A stretch of DNA of 64,000 nt from Mycolicibacterium sp. P1-5 (GTDB taxonomy: Bacteria > Actinomycetota > Actinomycetes > Mycobacteriales > Mycobacteriaceae). The stretch is from the NCBI RefSeq assembly GCF_008329565.1, contig NZ_NPKT01000004.1:1-64000 (forward strand), in the 5' to 3' direction. This document shows positions 46,286 to 54,458 of the stretch, piece by piece. The stretch's first letter is position 1. The number at the start of each line of letters is the position of its first letter. The notes below the pieces were generated by a model. It worked only from the letters and a program-made list of their open reading frames with translations, searched no databases and was not told where the DNA came from. The position numbers and the translations under genes were made by a program.

Positions 46286-48025
46286 TCAACCAACCGTTCG
46301 GTCAGTCGTGCTGGTCACGTGGACCGGCAGGGTGTCGTCCCACGGTTGACGGTCCACCATGTCGGCGACGTTGACGTAACCGGTTTCGAATTCGCCGGTC
46401 GCGGCGTCCACCAGGCGGTACTCCTGCCGCTGCCGATGCAGCGGCTGGCCGTCGAGCAGCACCACGCGCACCTCGCCGGGTTCGAATCCGCAGCGCTTCT
46501 GCATCGCGACGATGAGCTGTTCGTTGTGCATGTGCCCGTCGCCGAAGTTCCAGCCGATCGCCATGCTGCAGATGCGTTCGCCGTCGGTGATCGAGTAGTC
46601 CTCTTCGTTCTCACCGGCCATGGCGCGATGAGCCAGCGTGAACAACGCCTTGCCGTGGGTGTTGAAGGCGCGGAACGCATATCCCATGAAGAGCGGAATC
46701 TGGGCGGCTTCCTTGCTGCCGTAGAACTTCTCCAGCTGGGCGGCCGGCATGTTGGCGATCGTCACCAGGTTCTGCTCGATCTTCGCCTCCGCCGACGGCT
46801 TCACACACCACAGCGTGGTGTCCCAGTTGCCGGCGTAGTACCGCATGCCGGGCAGGAAGGACACCTTGCGCGGCACCGTGTTTCCGAGGAAAACAGTCAC
46901 CGCGAGCGCCAGGAACAGCAGGATCGGCCACGGTGTGGTGATGTCGGTGATGCCGATCCGGGCGTGCGCTACGAACAGCGCGAGCACCGAGAAGATCATG
47001 AAGACGTTCCACTCCAGCGGCACACCCATCGGAATCGCCGACAGGATGCCGAGGTGGAAGCACACCATCACAATCGCGGCGATCGTCGTCGGCCACCCGC
47101 CGTGGGAGAAGAACAGCGCCAACGGAATCAGCATCTCAATGGCCGTGCTGATGTGGGCCACGGTGTGCGACAGCGGGCCTGGCCGAAGGTCCTCGGGGAA
47201 CTTCTTGAAGAACATCCGCTTGAGCAAGCGCGGACGCACCACCGGGCTGTTGGACATCATCGTCGAGATGACGAACGGGAAGTGCCGGGTCAACTTGGAC
47301 GTCGCGGCGCCGATCCAGATCGCCATGCACACCAGCTTGGCGGCGAGGATGATGTCGACGCCGCTGAACAGGAAAGCCACCGCGAAGGCGCCGTACACCT
47401 CGCCGCGGGCGGCCAGGAAGATCACCTTGTCGCGCAGGCCGGCCAGCGCCAGCAGCGCGACGATCGTCGCGATCTGCCAGGTCGGCAGCAGACCGACGGT
47501 GGTGCCGAGCTCCGGGACGGGTCCGGTGCCGTCGGAGAACAGCGCCACCAGGATCATCACGATCAGCGCCGCGTACAGCGCGATGTCGACCGGGCCGCGG
47601 TTGTCGCCCTTGGTGAGCGGCACCCGGTTGGGCCACGGTGGCAGCCGGATCGTGTTGGGACGCAACCAATAGATGATCGATCCCATCGGCGGCCAGAACC
47701 GGTTGTTCAGCGGGCCGAAGCCGCAGCCGAGCCCGACGACCTCGAAGAGCATCGTGTACAGCACGACCTTCTCGTAGACGATCGGCTCAGACCACCACGA
47801 CCCGATATCGGCCAGCCCGCCGATCCCGGCAGTGGCCCAGCCGAACAGCGCGCCGACGAAGACGTAGAGCAGGATCTTGACGACGTAGAACAGGTGCAGG
47901 GCAACCGGGGTGCCGAATCCGACCTCGGCCCAGTGCCGTGCCATCGGTTTGATCTTCTCCGCGCGCGTGCCCTTGCTCCACGTCTCGAGGTCGATGACGG
48001 GCACTTCCTGCTTCAGAAATCCCAT
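46286..48025 (-). CDS. DUF3556 transmembrane protein
   Basis: A 579-residue integral membrane protein of an actinobacterial DUF3556 family. The N-terminus MGFLKQEVPVIDLETWSKG is cytoplasmic; about ten hydrophobic segments run from residue 45 to 385; the C-terminal 190 residues are soluble with NWDTTLWCVKPSAE, FGDGHMHNEQLI and RQEYRLVDAATGEFETG. No known catalytic motif. ATG 48025 lies just downstream of a perfect 20-bp palindrome. It stands between DoxX and thiolase genes in a lipid cluster, so a membrane or lipid transport role is plausible but not shown. Confidence 0.85.
   Translation of the reverse strand: MGFLKQEVPVIDLETWSKGTRAEKIKPMARHWAEVGFGTPVALHLFYVVKILLYVFVGALFGWATAGIGGLADIGSWWSEPIVYEKVVLYTMLFEVVGLGCGFGPLNNRFWPPMGSIIYWLRPNTIRLPPWPNRVPLTKGDNRGPVDIALYAALIVMILVALFSDGTGPVPELGTTVGLLPTWQIATIVALLALAGLRDKVIFLAARGEVYGAFAVAFLFSGVDIILAAKLVCMAIWIGAATSKLTRHFPFVISTMMSNSPVVRPRLLKRMFFKKFPEDLRPGPLSHTVAHISTAIEMLIPLALFFSHGGWPTTIAAIVMVCFHLGILSAIPMGVPLEWNVFMIFSVLALFVAHARIGITDITTPWPILLFLALAVTVFLGNTVPRKVSFLPGMRYYAGNWDTTLWCVKPSAEAKIEQNLVTIANMPAAQLEKFYGSKEAAQIPLFMGYAFRAFNTHGKALFTLAHRAMAGENEEDYSITDGERICSMAIGWNFGDGHMHNEQLIVAMQKRCGFEPGEVRVVLLDGQPLHRQRQEYRLVDAATGEFETGYVNVADMVDRQPWDDTLPVHVTSTTDRTVG
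46289..46302. promoter_or_regulatory. weak third operator-like repeat ACCAACCGTTCGGT
   Basis: Differs at 3-4 positions from the operators at 12422 and 36567. It lies inside the last codons of the DUF3556 gene and upstream of the thiolase start. Confidence 0.25.
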
Positions 48026-48033
48026 GAAGAAAA

Positions 48034-48053
48034 CACTAGAACGCGTTCTAGTG
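48034..48053. promoter_or_regulatory. perfect 20-bp palindrome before the DUF3556 gene
   Basis: CACTAGAACGCGTTCTAGTG reads the same on both strands. It ends 8 bases before the ATG at 48025, so a bound protein would block initiation or transcription. The TAGAAC-GC-GTTCTA core is of TetR-operator type. The unbound sequence could also form a hairpin in the message before the start codon. Confidence 0.75.
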
Positions 48054-48092
48054 GGACGGGAGCGAATTCCCGCGCGGCGGGACTCCGGCGAT

Positions 48093-48620
48093 TCAGGCCT
48101 TGGCGGGCGGCCGGTAGAAGATCGCCAGCTGACCGATGCCACCGGCCAGGCCGAGCACCAGCGCGATCAGCAGACCGCACCACCCGCGCAGGTACTGGGA
48201 GAAGTCGGTGCCATGGAACAGCAGGTAATCCAGGCTGAACTTGCCGGCGCCGGTCGCGGCTAGGGCCACCGCGGCAGCGGCCAGGATCAGGTTGTACTCC
48301 CAGCCTTCCTTGACAATGAAGAAACCGTTGGCACGGTGCACAGTCCACGCCGCAACCAGCATCAGCGCCACGAACCCGGCGGCCGGGATCGGCGTCAGCA
48401 GGCCTAGCGCCAGACCGATGCCCGCTGCCATCTCGGTGCTCGCTGCCACCCGGGCATGGAAGGTGCCGGGCTTCATGCCGATGCTCTCGAACCAGCCGGC
48501 GGTGCCCTTGATCCCGCCGCCACCGAAGAACTTGTTGTAGCCGTGGGCGGCCATGGTCAAGCCGAGCACCACACGAAGGATGAGCAGTCCGACACTGGCC
48601 GCATCATGGTAGGCAGTCAT
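48093..48620 (-). CDS. DoxX-family membrane protein
   Basis: A 175-residue DoxX protein with four transmembrane helices: SVGLLILRVVLGLTMAAHGYNKFFGGGG, with the conserved Gly-rich loop, RVAASTEMAAGIGLALGLLTPIPAA, GFVALMLVAAWTVH and EYNLILAAAAVALAATGAGKFSLD. Family members work in respiratory or oxidative stress membranes in some bacteria; no reaction is assigned. It lies 67 bases before the DUF3556 gene, with the palindrome in between, so the latter is probably controlled separately. Confidence 0.9.
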   Translation of the reverse strand: MTAYHDAASVGLLILRVVLGLTMAAHGYNKFFGGGGIKGTAGWFESIGMKPGTFHARVAASTEMAAGIGLALGLLTPIPAAGFVALMLVAAWTVHRANGFFIVKEGWEYNLILAAAAVALAATGAGKFSLDYLLFHGTDFSQYLRGWCGLLIALVLGLAGGIGQLAIFYRPPAKA

Positions 48621-48673
48621 GGAAGTAAACCTAGAGCATCGGCCTGCGCGCTGGGCAGGTGCTCAGCCCATGT

Positions 48674-49939
48674 TCAGACCGACAGCGCGGCCCGCAGGCG
48701 GTGGACGTAATCGTCGATGTCGACGTTGAGCGGGTCGGCGTGCACGCCGATCGTGACGGTGTCGCCCAGGCCGTGCACACCGTGAGTCAGGCTCATCATC
48801 GGCGACAGCCCCGACCACCCGGCCGCCAGCAGCACGGGGAATCCGCCGAACGACAGATCCGCCGGCCCGCGGTTGACGCTGGAGACGACGGTGTTGCCGG
48901 TGACCGTAGCCGATCGGGCGTCGGGGTCGAAATGGCCCACACCCCACCGCAGCAGCGCCGCGGGGGTGGCTGCGGACGCGGCCGCCGAAGCCCGCAGCGC
49001 CGGGTGCTGGCCGCGGCGGCGCTGGGCGGCCAGCTCGGCACCGATCAGCGCCGCGCGCCGGGCGCGATCGACCTCGGGATGCAATCTGATCCCGACATTG
49101 CGAAAGTTGTTGTGGCTACTGGCATCCTGTGATCCGGCCATCGTCACTTCGGCGGCCAGCTTCGACGTGTCCTCGCCCCGTTCGGTGAGATAACCTGCCA
49201 GTGCCTCGGCGATCACCACCAGCGCCCCGATGGTCACGGTGGGATTCGCAAGCTCAGCACGCCGCAGCACCAGCGTCCGCAGCACCGGCGTTCCGCGGGG
49301 CGGCTGGTTGATGCTGAGCAACGGACTGCCTGGAAGAGCGGGCGGCACCAGGCCGGCCTCGGTGTCGCGCACCAACCGACGATGTGCGCGCGCGGCGGCC
49401 ACTCCGCGCGCCGGAAGGAACCCACGACGCGGCGTCACCGGTACCGGCACCGGTTGCACACGGCCGAGCAGAGCACCGCCGAGCACGGTCCCCCGGCTGC
49501 CGTCGGCGAACGCATGGCCCGATTGCATCACCACCACCGAACCCACCCCGGGGCGGCCGGGCACATCCGCGACCCGCGGGAAAATGTGTGCGCGCCAGGT
49601 CATTCGGTAAAGGTCGAGCGGGTCGCCGCGGAGCCGGGCCGCAATGTCCAGGCAACCCTGCCAGTCCACTCCGCCGGTCTCGTGAAGCACGAATTGATCG
49701 GCGCCCACCTCCCCGCGACACCATCGCGGGTATCGCCACCGCCCGTCGTCGACCACCCGCATGCGCAGCTCGTCGAACGCCTCGGCACGCCGCCGCAGCT
49801 CGCCCACTGCTGCGTCGGGAGCGTCCGGCGATCCGTCGAAGGCGTAGAGCACCAGTTGGTCGCTGGGAATCACGGCAGACATCCAGAACATCTGCGCGTC
49901 AACCGCGGCCATCGCTCTGCTGGCAGCCATGGCGCTCAT
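48674..49939 (-). CDS. WS/DGAT-superfamily acyltransferase-like protein with altered HHxxxDG
   Basis: A 421-residue relative of wax ester synthase/diacylglycerol acyltransferases. The catalytic motif HHxxxDG is GHAFADG (141-147): the first His is Gly, while the second His and the Asp-Gly remain. The C-terminal part has VNRGPADLSFGGFPVL and GLSPMMSLTHGVHGLGDTVTIGVHAD, as in that family. Loss of the first His need not abolish activity, since the second is the catalytic one. It is divergent from an SDR gene. Substrate unknown. Confidence 0.8.
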   Translation of the reverse strand: MSAMAASRAMAAVDAQMFWMSAVIPSDQLVLYAFDGSPDAPDAAVGELRRRAEAFDELRMRVVDDGRWRYPRWCRGEVGADQFVLHETGGVDWQGCLDIAARLRGDPLDLYRMTWRAHIFPRVADVPGRPGVGSVVVMQSGHAFADGSRGTVLGGALLGRVQPVPVPVTPRRGFLPARGVAAARAHRRLVRDTEAGLVPPALPGSPLLSINQPPRGTPVLRTLVLRRAELANPTVTIGALVVIAEALAGYLTERGEDTSKLAAEVTMAGSQDASSHNNFRNVGIRLHPEVDRARRAALIGAELAAQRRRGQHPALRASAAASAATPAALLRWGVGHFDPDARSATVTGNTVVSSVNRGPADLSFGGFPVLLAAGWSGLSPMMSLTHGVHGLGDTVTIGVHADPLNVDIDDYVHRLRAALSV

Positions 49940-49956
49940 TGTCCTAGGCTGACGTC

Positions 49957-50760
49957 GTGCTGCCGACCCCCGGTCCCAACCGCGCCGCGCTGATCACCGG
50001 AGCCTCCTCCGGCATCGGCGCCGAAATCGCCCGAGTGCTCTCCGCCCGCGGGCATCACGTGGTGCTGGTGGCCCGCCGCACCGAACAGCTCACCGAACTC
50101 GCGGAATCCCTGCCGGGCCCGAGTTCCGTTGTTGGCATTGATCTTTCACAACAGGACGAACGGGCAGCCCTTCCCGGCCGGGTCGCCGCACTCGGACTGG
50201 ACGTCGACATCCTGGTCAACAACGCCGGGCTGTCCACCATGGGGCCGGTGGCCGACGCCGATCCCGACGCCGAGCTGAACGTCGTCGAGGTCGACGTCGC
50301 CGCCGTGGTTGACCTGTGCACCCGGTTCGTGGCGGGCATGGTGAGCCGGCGCCGCGGGGCAGTGCTCAACGTCGCATCGGTGGCCGGCTTCGGCCCACTG
50401 CCCGGGCAGGCCGTCTACGGCGCGGCCAAAGCATTCGTGCTGTCGTACAGCCGGGCGCTGGGCCAGGAACTCAAAGCGAGCGGCATCGCGGTCACCGCGC
50501 TGTGCCCGGGTCCGGTGCACACCGGATTCGGCGAGGCCGCCGGGATTTCCAATGAGGACGCCGAGGCCGCGCTGCCCAAGCCGCTGTGGGTGTCACCCGA
50601 GGAGGTCGCCGCGGCGGCGGTGGACGGGCTCGCGGCAGGCAAACCGGTCGTGGTGCCAGGGCGCCTCAATAGGGCCGCGACGGCGGTGTATCACCTGACG
50701 CCGCGGCGTCTGCTGCTGCCGTTGCTGGCCAGCCAGCATCCGGCGTTCAAGAAGAAGTAG
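49957..50760 (+). CDS. short-chain dehydrogenase/reductase
   Basis: A 267-residue classical SDR starting at GTG. NAD(P) motif TGASSGIG (15-22) with NNAGLS, and active-site Ser in NVASVAGF with YGAAK. The Arg-rich ARRTEQ after strand 2 suggests NADP. The C-terminal AVYHLTPRRLLLPLLASQHPAFKKK is hydrophobic and basic, perhaps membrane-associated. It overlaps the convergent hydrolase by 14 bases. Probably acts in lipid or ketone reduction; the substrate is unknown. Confidence 0.9.
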   Translation: MLPTPGPNRAALITGASSGIGAEIARVLSARGHHVVLVARRTEQLTELAESLPGPSSVVGIDLSQQDERAALPGRVAALGLDVDILVNNAGLSTMGPVADADPDAELNVVEVDVAAVVDLCTRFVAGMVSRRRGAVLNVASVAGFGPLPGQAVYGAAKAFVLSYSRALGQELKASGIAVTALCPGPVHTGFGEAAGISNEDAEAALPKPLWVSPEEVAAAAVDGLAAGKPVVVPGRLNRAATAVYHLTPRRLLLPLLASQHPAFKKK

Positions 50761-51661
50761 CAGCCAGGAAGTCGACGATCTGATCGCCCACCACGTCGGG
50801 CTGTTCGAGCTGCAGAAAATGCCCGGCGTGCTCGACGACCGCCACATCGCTGCCCGGCGGTAGAGCGCCCGCCACCCACGGCGTGAATTCCGGTGTCATA
50901 CAACCGTCGTCGGCTCCGTGGAGGTACAGCGTCGGCAGCCGGGGCGGCTCGAGCCACAGCTTCTGCAGCTCGGCATAGCGGGCCGGCGGACGAGTGTTGC
51001 GGATAGTCGCCCGGTAGGTGCCCAGCGCCGCGCGCCAGCGGTCCGGTGAACCGATGGCGGCGTCGACGTGACGCAGGTCCTCGGCTGCGTTGTAGCCGGG
51101 CGACCAGCGGCGCCACAGCAGCGGGACTATCCACGACGATGAGCGCTCCGGTAGGAACGGCAACTGGAAGTAGCTGATGTACCAGCTGCGCACGAACTGG
51201 ACCGGCAGCAGGCGCAGCAGCCGGCCCCGATCGGCCAGCTTTCTGCCACCGCCGGGCCGAAGCGCCGCCGACGGCGGCACCGACATCACGACGGCCTTCA
51301 CGAACGGGCTCTCCGGCATCGCGGCCAGGCCGGTAGCGGCGATCGCACCCCAGTCGTGGCCGATGACGACGTCGGCGCCGGTGGGACCGCTCGCAGCCAG
51401 CACCTTCAGCGCGTCGTCCATCACGGCCCCGATGTGCTGGCTGCCATCCGCGGGAAGTGACGAAGGCACGTAGCCGCGCATGAACGGGGCGATGACGCGA
51501 TAGCCGGCGGCCACCAGATGCGGTGCGAGTTTGCGGAAGCTATAGGCGGTATCGGGAAAACCGTGCAGACACAACGCAATCGGGCCCTCGTCCGGACCCC
51601 AGCTGAGCGCGCGCAGTTGCACAGCCGGCGCGGAGACGTCAATCCAGCGCGGCTGGGTCAT
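50747..51661 (-). CDS. alpha/beta hydrolase, epoxide hydrolase-like
   Basis: A 304-residue alpha/beta-hydrolase-fold enzyme. The nucleophile is Asp103 (GHDWGA), as in epoxide hydrolases and haloalkane dehalogenases; the HGFPD oxyanion motif is at residues 33-37 and the catalytic His lies in EHAGHFLQLEQP. The cap contains WRRWSPGYN. An epoxide hydrolase role fits best. It lies 13 bases after the start side of the next gene's stop, on the same strand as the Mce-associated genes, so they may share transcription. Confidence 0.85.
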   Translation of the reverse strand: MTQPRWIDVSAPAVQLRALSWGPDEGPIALCLHGFPDTAYSFRKLAPHLVAAGYRVIAPFMRGYVPSSLPADGSQHIGAVMDDALKVLAASGPTGADVVIGHDWGAIAATGLAAMPESPFVKAVVMSVPPSAALRPGGGRKLADRGRLLRLLPVQFVRSWYISYFQLPFLPERSSSWIVPLLWRRWSPGYNAAEDLRHVDAAIGSPDRWRAALGTYRATIRNTRPPARYAELQKLWLEPPRLPTLYLHGADDGCMTPEFTPWVAGALPPGSDVAVVEHAGHFLQLEQPDVVGDQIVDFLAATSS

Positions 51662-51674
51662 CGAACCCCCTTTG

Positions 51675-52319
51675 CTAGATCGGATCGAATCCCGAAATGA
51701 GCCAGCGGTCTTTCACCTTGTTCAACGTCACCCGGACGCTGGAGGCGGTGTTGGTCGGTGCGTCGGTGCCGACGACGACGGTCTGATCGACGAACAGCAG
51801 CACCACCGCATGATCGGGCTTGGCCGAGACCGACGCTGCCGCCGGCACCGCCGCCATAGCCGAGATCTTCTTGTCCTTGGCACCGGGTATGACGACGTTG
51901 TTGATCAGCTCGGTGTAGGCGTCCAGGAAGCTTCCGGTCAGCCGGTCGCGGGCCGCGCCGAGGTCCTTCTCGACCGTCTCGGGCTTGTAGCTCAGCAGGG
52001 CGACGGTGGAGTCCTTGGCCGCCTGGACCGACTCGGTGCGGGCGGTGGCGGCATCCCGGCGCGACGAATCATCCCAGCGCAGATAGCCGGCCGCCGCCGC
52101 GAGCAGCAGCGCGACGATCGGCAGCACGCCGAAGGCCATCGCCCTGGCGAAGCTGAACCGCTTCTTCGGTGCGGCCTCAAGCGCAGCGGGGGTTTCACCG
52201 TCGGAGTCGGAGTCGCTGAGTTCGACCGCGGTGGTCTCCTCCTCGATGACTTCCGGGTCTGGCTTGGCATCCGGTTTGGCATCCGGTTTGGCATCCGGTT
52301 TGGCATCGTCAGTTGTCAC
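51675..52319 (-). CDS. Mce-associated membrane protein (Mas family)
   Basis: A 214-residue protein. Its N-terminus carries Lys-Pro-Asp-Ala tandem repeats and an acidic stretch, then one transmembrane helix (MAFGVLPIVALLLAAAAGYLRW), and a periplasmic domain (TESVQAAKDSTVALLSYKPETVEKDLGAARDRLTGSFLDAYTELI pattern) typical of Mce-associated proteins, which stabilise MCE lipid importers. It overlaps the second such gene by ATGA. No mce operon is nearby, so the pair is orphaned. N-terminal repeats are DNA-encoded 12-base units. Confidence 0.85.
   Translation of the reverse strand: MTTDDAKPDAKPDAKPDAKPDPEVIEEETTAVELSDSDSDGETPAALEAAPKKRFSFARAMAFGVLPIVALLLAAAAGYLRWDDSSRRDAATARTESVQAAKDSTVALLSYKPETVEKDLGAARDRLTGSFLDAYTELINNVVIPGAKDKKISAMAAVPAAASVSAKPDHAVVLLFVDQTVVVGTDAPTNTASSVRVTLNKVKDRWLISGFDPI
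52266..52307. repeat. 12-base tandem repeat, 3.5 copies
   Basis: GGCATCCGGTTT occurs three and a half times within the first Mce-associated gene and encodes the DAKP repeat. It is in-frame, so variation in copy number would change only the length of the N-terminal tail. Confidence 0.85.
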
Positions 52320-52933
52320 GGTACGAACTCCACTTTCGAGACCTTCGCTTCGTCGTTGCCGGTCTTCTTGACCGTCAGACGCATCCGCCAGGAGCGCTTC
52401 GGTTGGTTGGGCGCACCACGATTCGAGGTGGTGACGGTGACGGCCACCAGCACCTGACCTTCGTTCCCCGAGATCGACTCGAGCCCGGCTTCGGTGATTT
52501 CACCCACCGACTTGGATTGGGCTTGCTTGACCACCTCGATGAACGGCTGGGACCGCTTGGCGAAGTCGTCGTAGAACGCATCGGTGGCCGAGTCGAGGAT
52601 GCGCTGCACATCCTTGTCGGCCTCGGCGGCGTCGATCGTGGTCAGGTTGAGCGCGCCCTGACGGCCGACCCCGAGGATGAGGTCCTGCAGCTGGGCGGTC
52701 TCCCGGGACTCATACGCCCGGTACCCGAGCCACCCCGTCAACGCGGCCAGGGCGACCACGATGACCGTTCCCACGATCAGCGCCAGCTGGACATGTGAGC
52801 GCGCCCGCTTTACCGGGGCCGGCTCGGCGTCGGTGGTCTCCTCCACGGTCTCGTCGCCGTCGAGGACAGTCGTGGTCTCGGCCTCATCCGGCACGACGGC
52901 CTCGTCCCCGGCCTTGGCAGGCTCGTCGGCCAT
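52316..52933 (-). CDS. Mce-associated membrane protein (Mas family), second member
   Basis: A 205-residue companion of the preceding gene with the same plan: acidic cytoplasmic N-terminus (residues 1-40), one membrane helix (VQLALIVGTVIVVALAALTGWLGYRAY) and an extracytoplasmic alpha/beta domain with AEADKDVQRILDSATDAFYDDFAKRSQPFIEVV and the C-terminal SWRMRLTVKKTGNDEAKVSKVEFVP. The stop overlaps the start of the downstream gene by ATGA. Adjacent pairs like this usually end mce operons; here they stand alone. Confidence 0.87.
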   Translation of the reverse strand: MADEPAKAGDEAVVPDEAETTTVLDGDETVEETTDAEPAPVKRARSHVQLALIVGTVIVVALAALTGWLGYRAYESRETAQLQDLILGVGRQGALNLTTIDAAEADKDVQRILDSATDAFYDDFAKRSQPFIEVVKQAQSKSVGEITEAGLESISGNEGQVLVAVTVTTSNRGAPNQPKRSWRMRLTVKKTGNDEAKVSKVEFVP

Positions 52934-53014
52934 GATTCTCCCTCTGCGGCGCTACGGGCTCCGATCACCCGCACTACTGGGGCGAAAGGCTACCGGTAGG
53001 CGCTGTGAGGGCCG

Positions 53015-53488
53015 TCACGGGTGCGCCACGGCAGCCTCCAGATCGGCAATGACGATTTTGCGCATCCCGAGCATCGCCTGGGTCGCGGCGACCGCTCGGG
53101 CCTGGTCGGGATCGGACAGCAGCTCATAGAGCCGAGTGGGCACCACCTGCCAGCTCAACCCGAAGCGGTCCTTGAGCCAACCGCACTGCGATTCCTGGCC
53201 GCCGGCGACCATCGCGTCCCAGTAGTAGTCGACTTCGGACTGGTCAGCACACTCGATGACGAATGACACGGCTTCGGTGAACGAGAACACCGGACCGCCG
53301 TTGATGCCGACGAACCGGGTGCCGTCGAGGCTGAAGCCAGCCGACAGCACCTCACCGGGGGTGCCGGGGCCGGCCTCGGTGTAGCGGTTGACGTACTCGA
53401 CGGACGAGTTCGGAAAAAGGCCGGTGTAAAACCGCATCGCCTCTTCGAGATCGTTGTCGAACCACAGCGACGGGGTGATGGTGGGCAC
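53015..53488 (-). CDS. VOC-superfamily protein, PhnB-like
   Basis: A 157-residue vicinal-oxygen-chelate protein. It starts TITPSLWFDNDLEEAMRFYTGLFPNSSVEYV, followed by FVGINGGPVFSFTEAVSFVIEC, and KDRFGLSWQVVPTRL near the C-terminus, as in PhnB-like (3-demethylubiquinone methyltransferase-like) proteins. No specific metal ligands can be assigned with certainty. It is 81 bases after the Mce-associated gene and divergent from the hydrolase at 53.6 kb. Function unknown. Confidence 0.85.
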   Translation of the reverse strand: MPTITPSLWFDNDLEEAMRFYTGLFPNSSVEYVNRYTEAGPGTPGEVLSAGFSLDGTRFVGINGGPVFSFTEAVSFVIECADQSEVDYYWDAMVAGGQESQCGWLKDRFGLSWQVVPTRLYELLSDPDQARAVAATQAMLGMRKIVIADLEAAVAHP

Positions 53489-53597
53489 GGATATCTCCTC
53501 TTTAGGGCTGGCGAAGGGATAGACCGGCCGGGGTGCCGAAACTCATCGATAGCGCCGCTATGTAACGTGCTGTTCAGGTTCGGTCGAGAGGATGCCG

Positions 53598-54458
53598 GTG
53601 AGCAGCACGAACAGCGGTCAGACGGTGGAGTTGCGCGGTACCGACGAGCTCACCCTGGTGGCCGACGAGTGGAACCGGGGCGCCGAGTCGGCGTCCGACC
53701 GCCCGACGATCCTGATGCTGCACGGCGGCGGGCAGAATCGGTTCTCCTGGAAGAACACCGGACAGGTCCTGGCCGACCACGGCTTCCACGTGATCGCGCT
53801 GGACGCCCGCGGGCACGGTGACAGCGATCGTGCCCCCGACGCCGACTACAGCGTTGACGCGTTGTCGGCCGACGTGCTGAAGGTGCTCGAGGAGGTCGGC
53901 CGTCCGGTAGTGCTGATCGGGGCCAGCATGGGTGGGCTCACCAGCATCCTGGTGGCCAAGGAGGCCGGTCCGGACGTGGTCACCAAGCTGGTGTTGGTCG
54001 ACGTGGTGCCCCGCTTCGAAAAGGACGGCAGCGCCCGGATCCGGGACTTCATGTTCAGCAATGTTGACGGTTTCGACACTCTCCAGCAGGCCGCCGACGC
54101 CATCGCCGCCTACCTTCCGCACCGCAAGCGCCCGAAGAATCTCGACGGACTCAAGAAGAATCTGCGATTCCGCGACGGCAAGTGGTTCTGGCACTGGGAT
54201 CCGGCGTTCCTCACCGCACCGAAGGACGATCCGTTCGGCCGGGTCGAGCGCCTCGAGCAGGCCGCCATCGACCTGACCATCCCGATCCTGCTGATTCGCG
54301 GCAAGCTGTCCGACGTCGTCAGCGCCGAAGGAGTGCAGGACTTCCTGTCGAAGGTGCCGCGCGCGGAATTCGTCGAACTCTCCGATGCCGGCCACACCGC
54401 CGCCGGTGACGACAACGACGCCTTCAGCGAGGCCGTCGTCTCCTTCGTCACCGGTTAG
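53598..54458 (+). CDS. alpha/beta hydrolase
   Basis: A 286-residue hydrolase with an intact triad: nucleophile Ser110 in GASMGG, catalytic His in SDAGHTAAG and acidic residue in the RGKLSDVV loop. LMLHGGGQNR provides the oxyanion hole. The GTG at 53598 is chosen because GAGAGGA lies six bases before it, while the ATG at 53592 lies directly against the same site. It overlaps the stop of the hydroxyacid dehydrogenase by 4 bases. Substrate is unknown; esterase or lactonase are options. Confidence 0.87.
   Translation: MSSTNSGQTVELRGTDELTLVADEWNRGAESASDRPTILMLHGGGQNRFSWKNTGQVLADHGFHVIALDARGHGDSDRAPDADYSVDALSADVLKVLEEVGRPVVLIGASMGGLTSILVAKEAGPDVVTKLVLVDVVPRFEKDGSARIRDFMFSNVDGFDTLQQAADAIAAYLPHRKRPKNLDGLKKNLRFRDGKWFWHWDPAFLTAPKDDPFGRVERLEQAAIDLTIPILLIRGKLSDVVSAEGVQDFLSKVPRAEFVELSDAGHTAAGDDNDAFSEAVVSFVTG

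Noticed and set aside
46319-48238. 639-residue open frame antisense to DUF3556
   Set aside because: Arg/Gln/His/Glu-rich low-quality protein typical of antisense GC-rich frames; it lacks a ribosome site and any recognisable motif.
52266-52307. Possible CRISPR-like array
   Set aside because: It is a contiguous 12-base tandem repeat with no spacers, inside a coding gene. The GGCACA repeat at 14173 is the same kind of thing.
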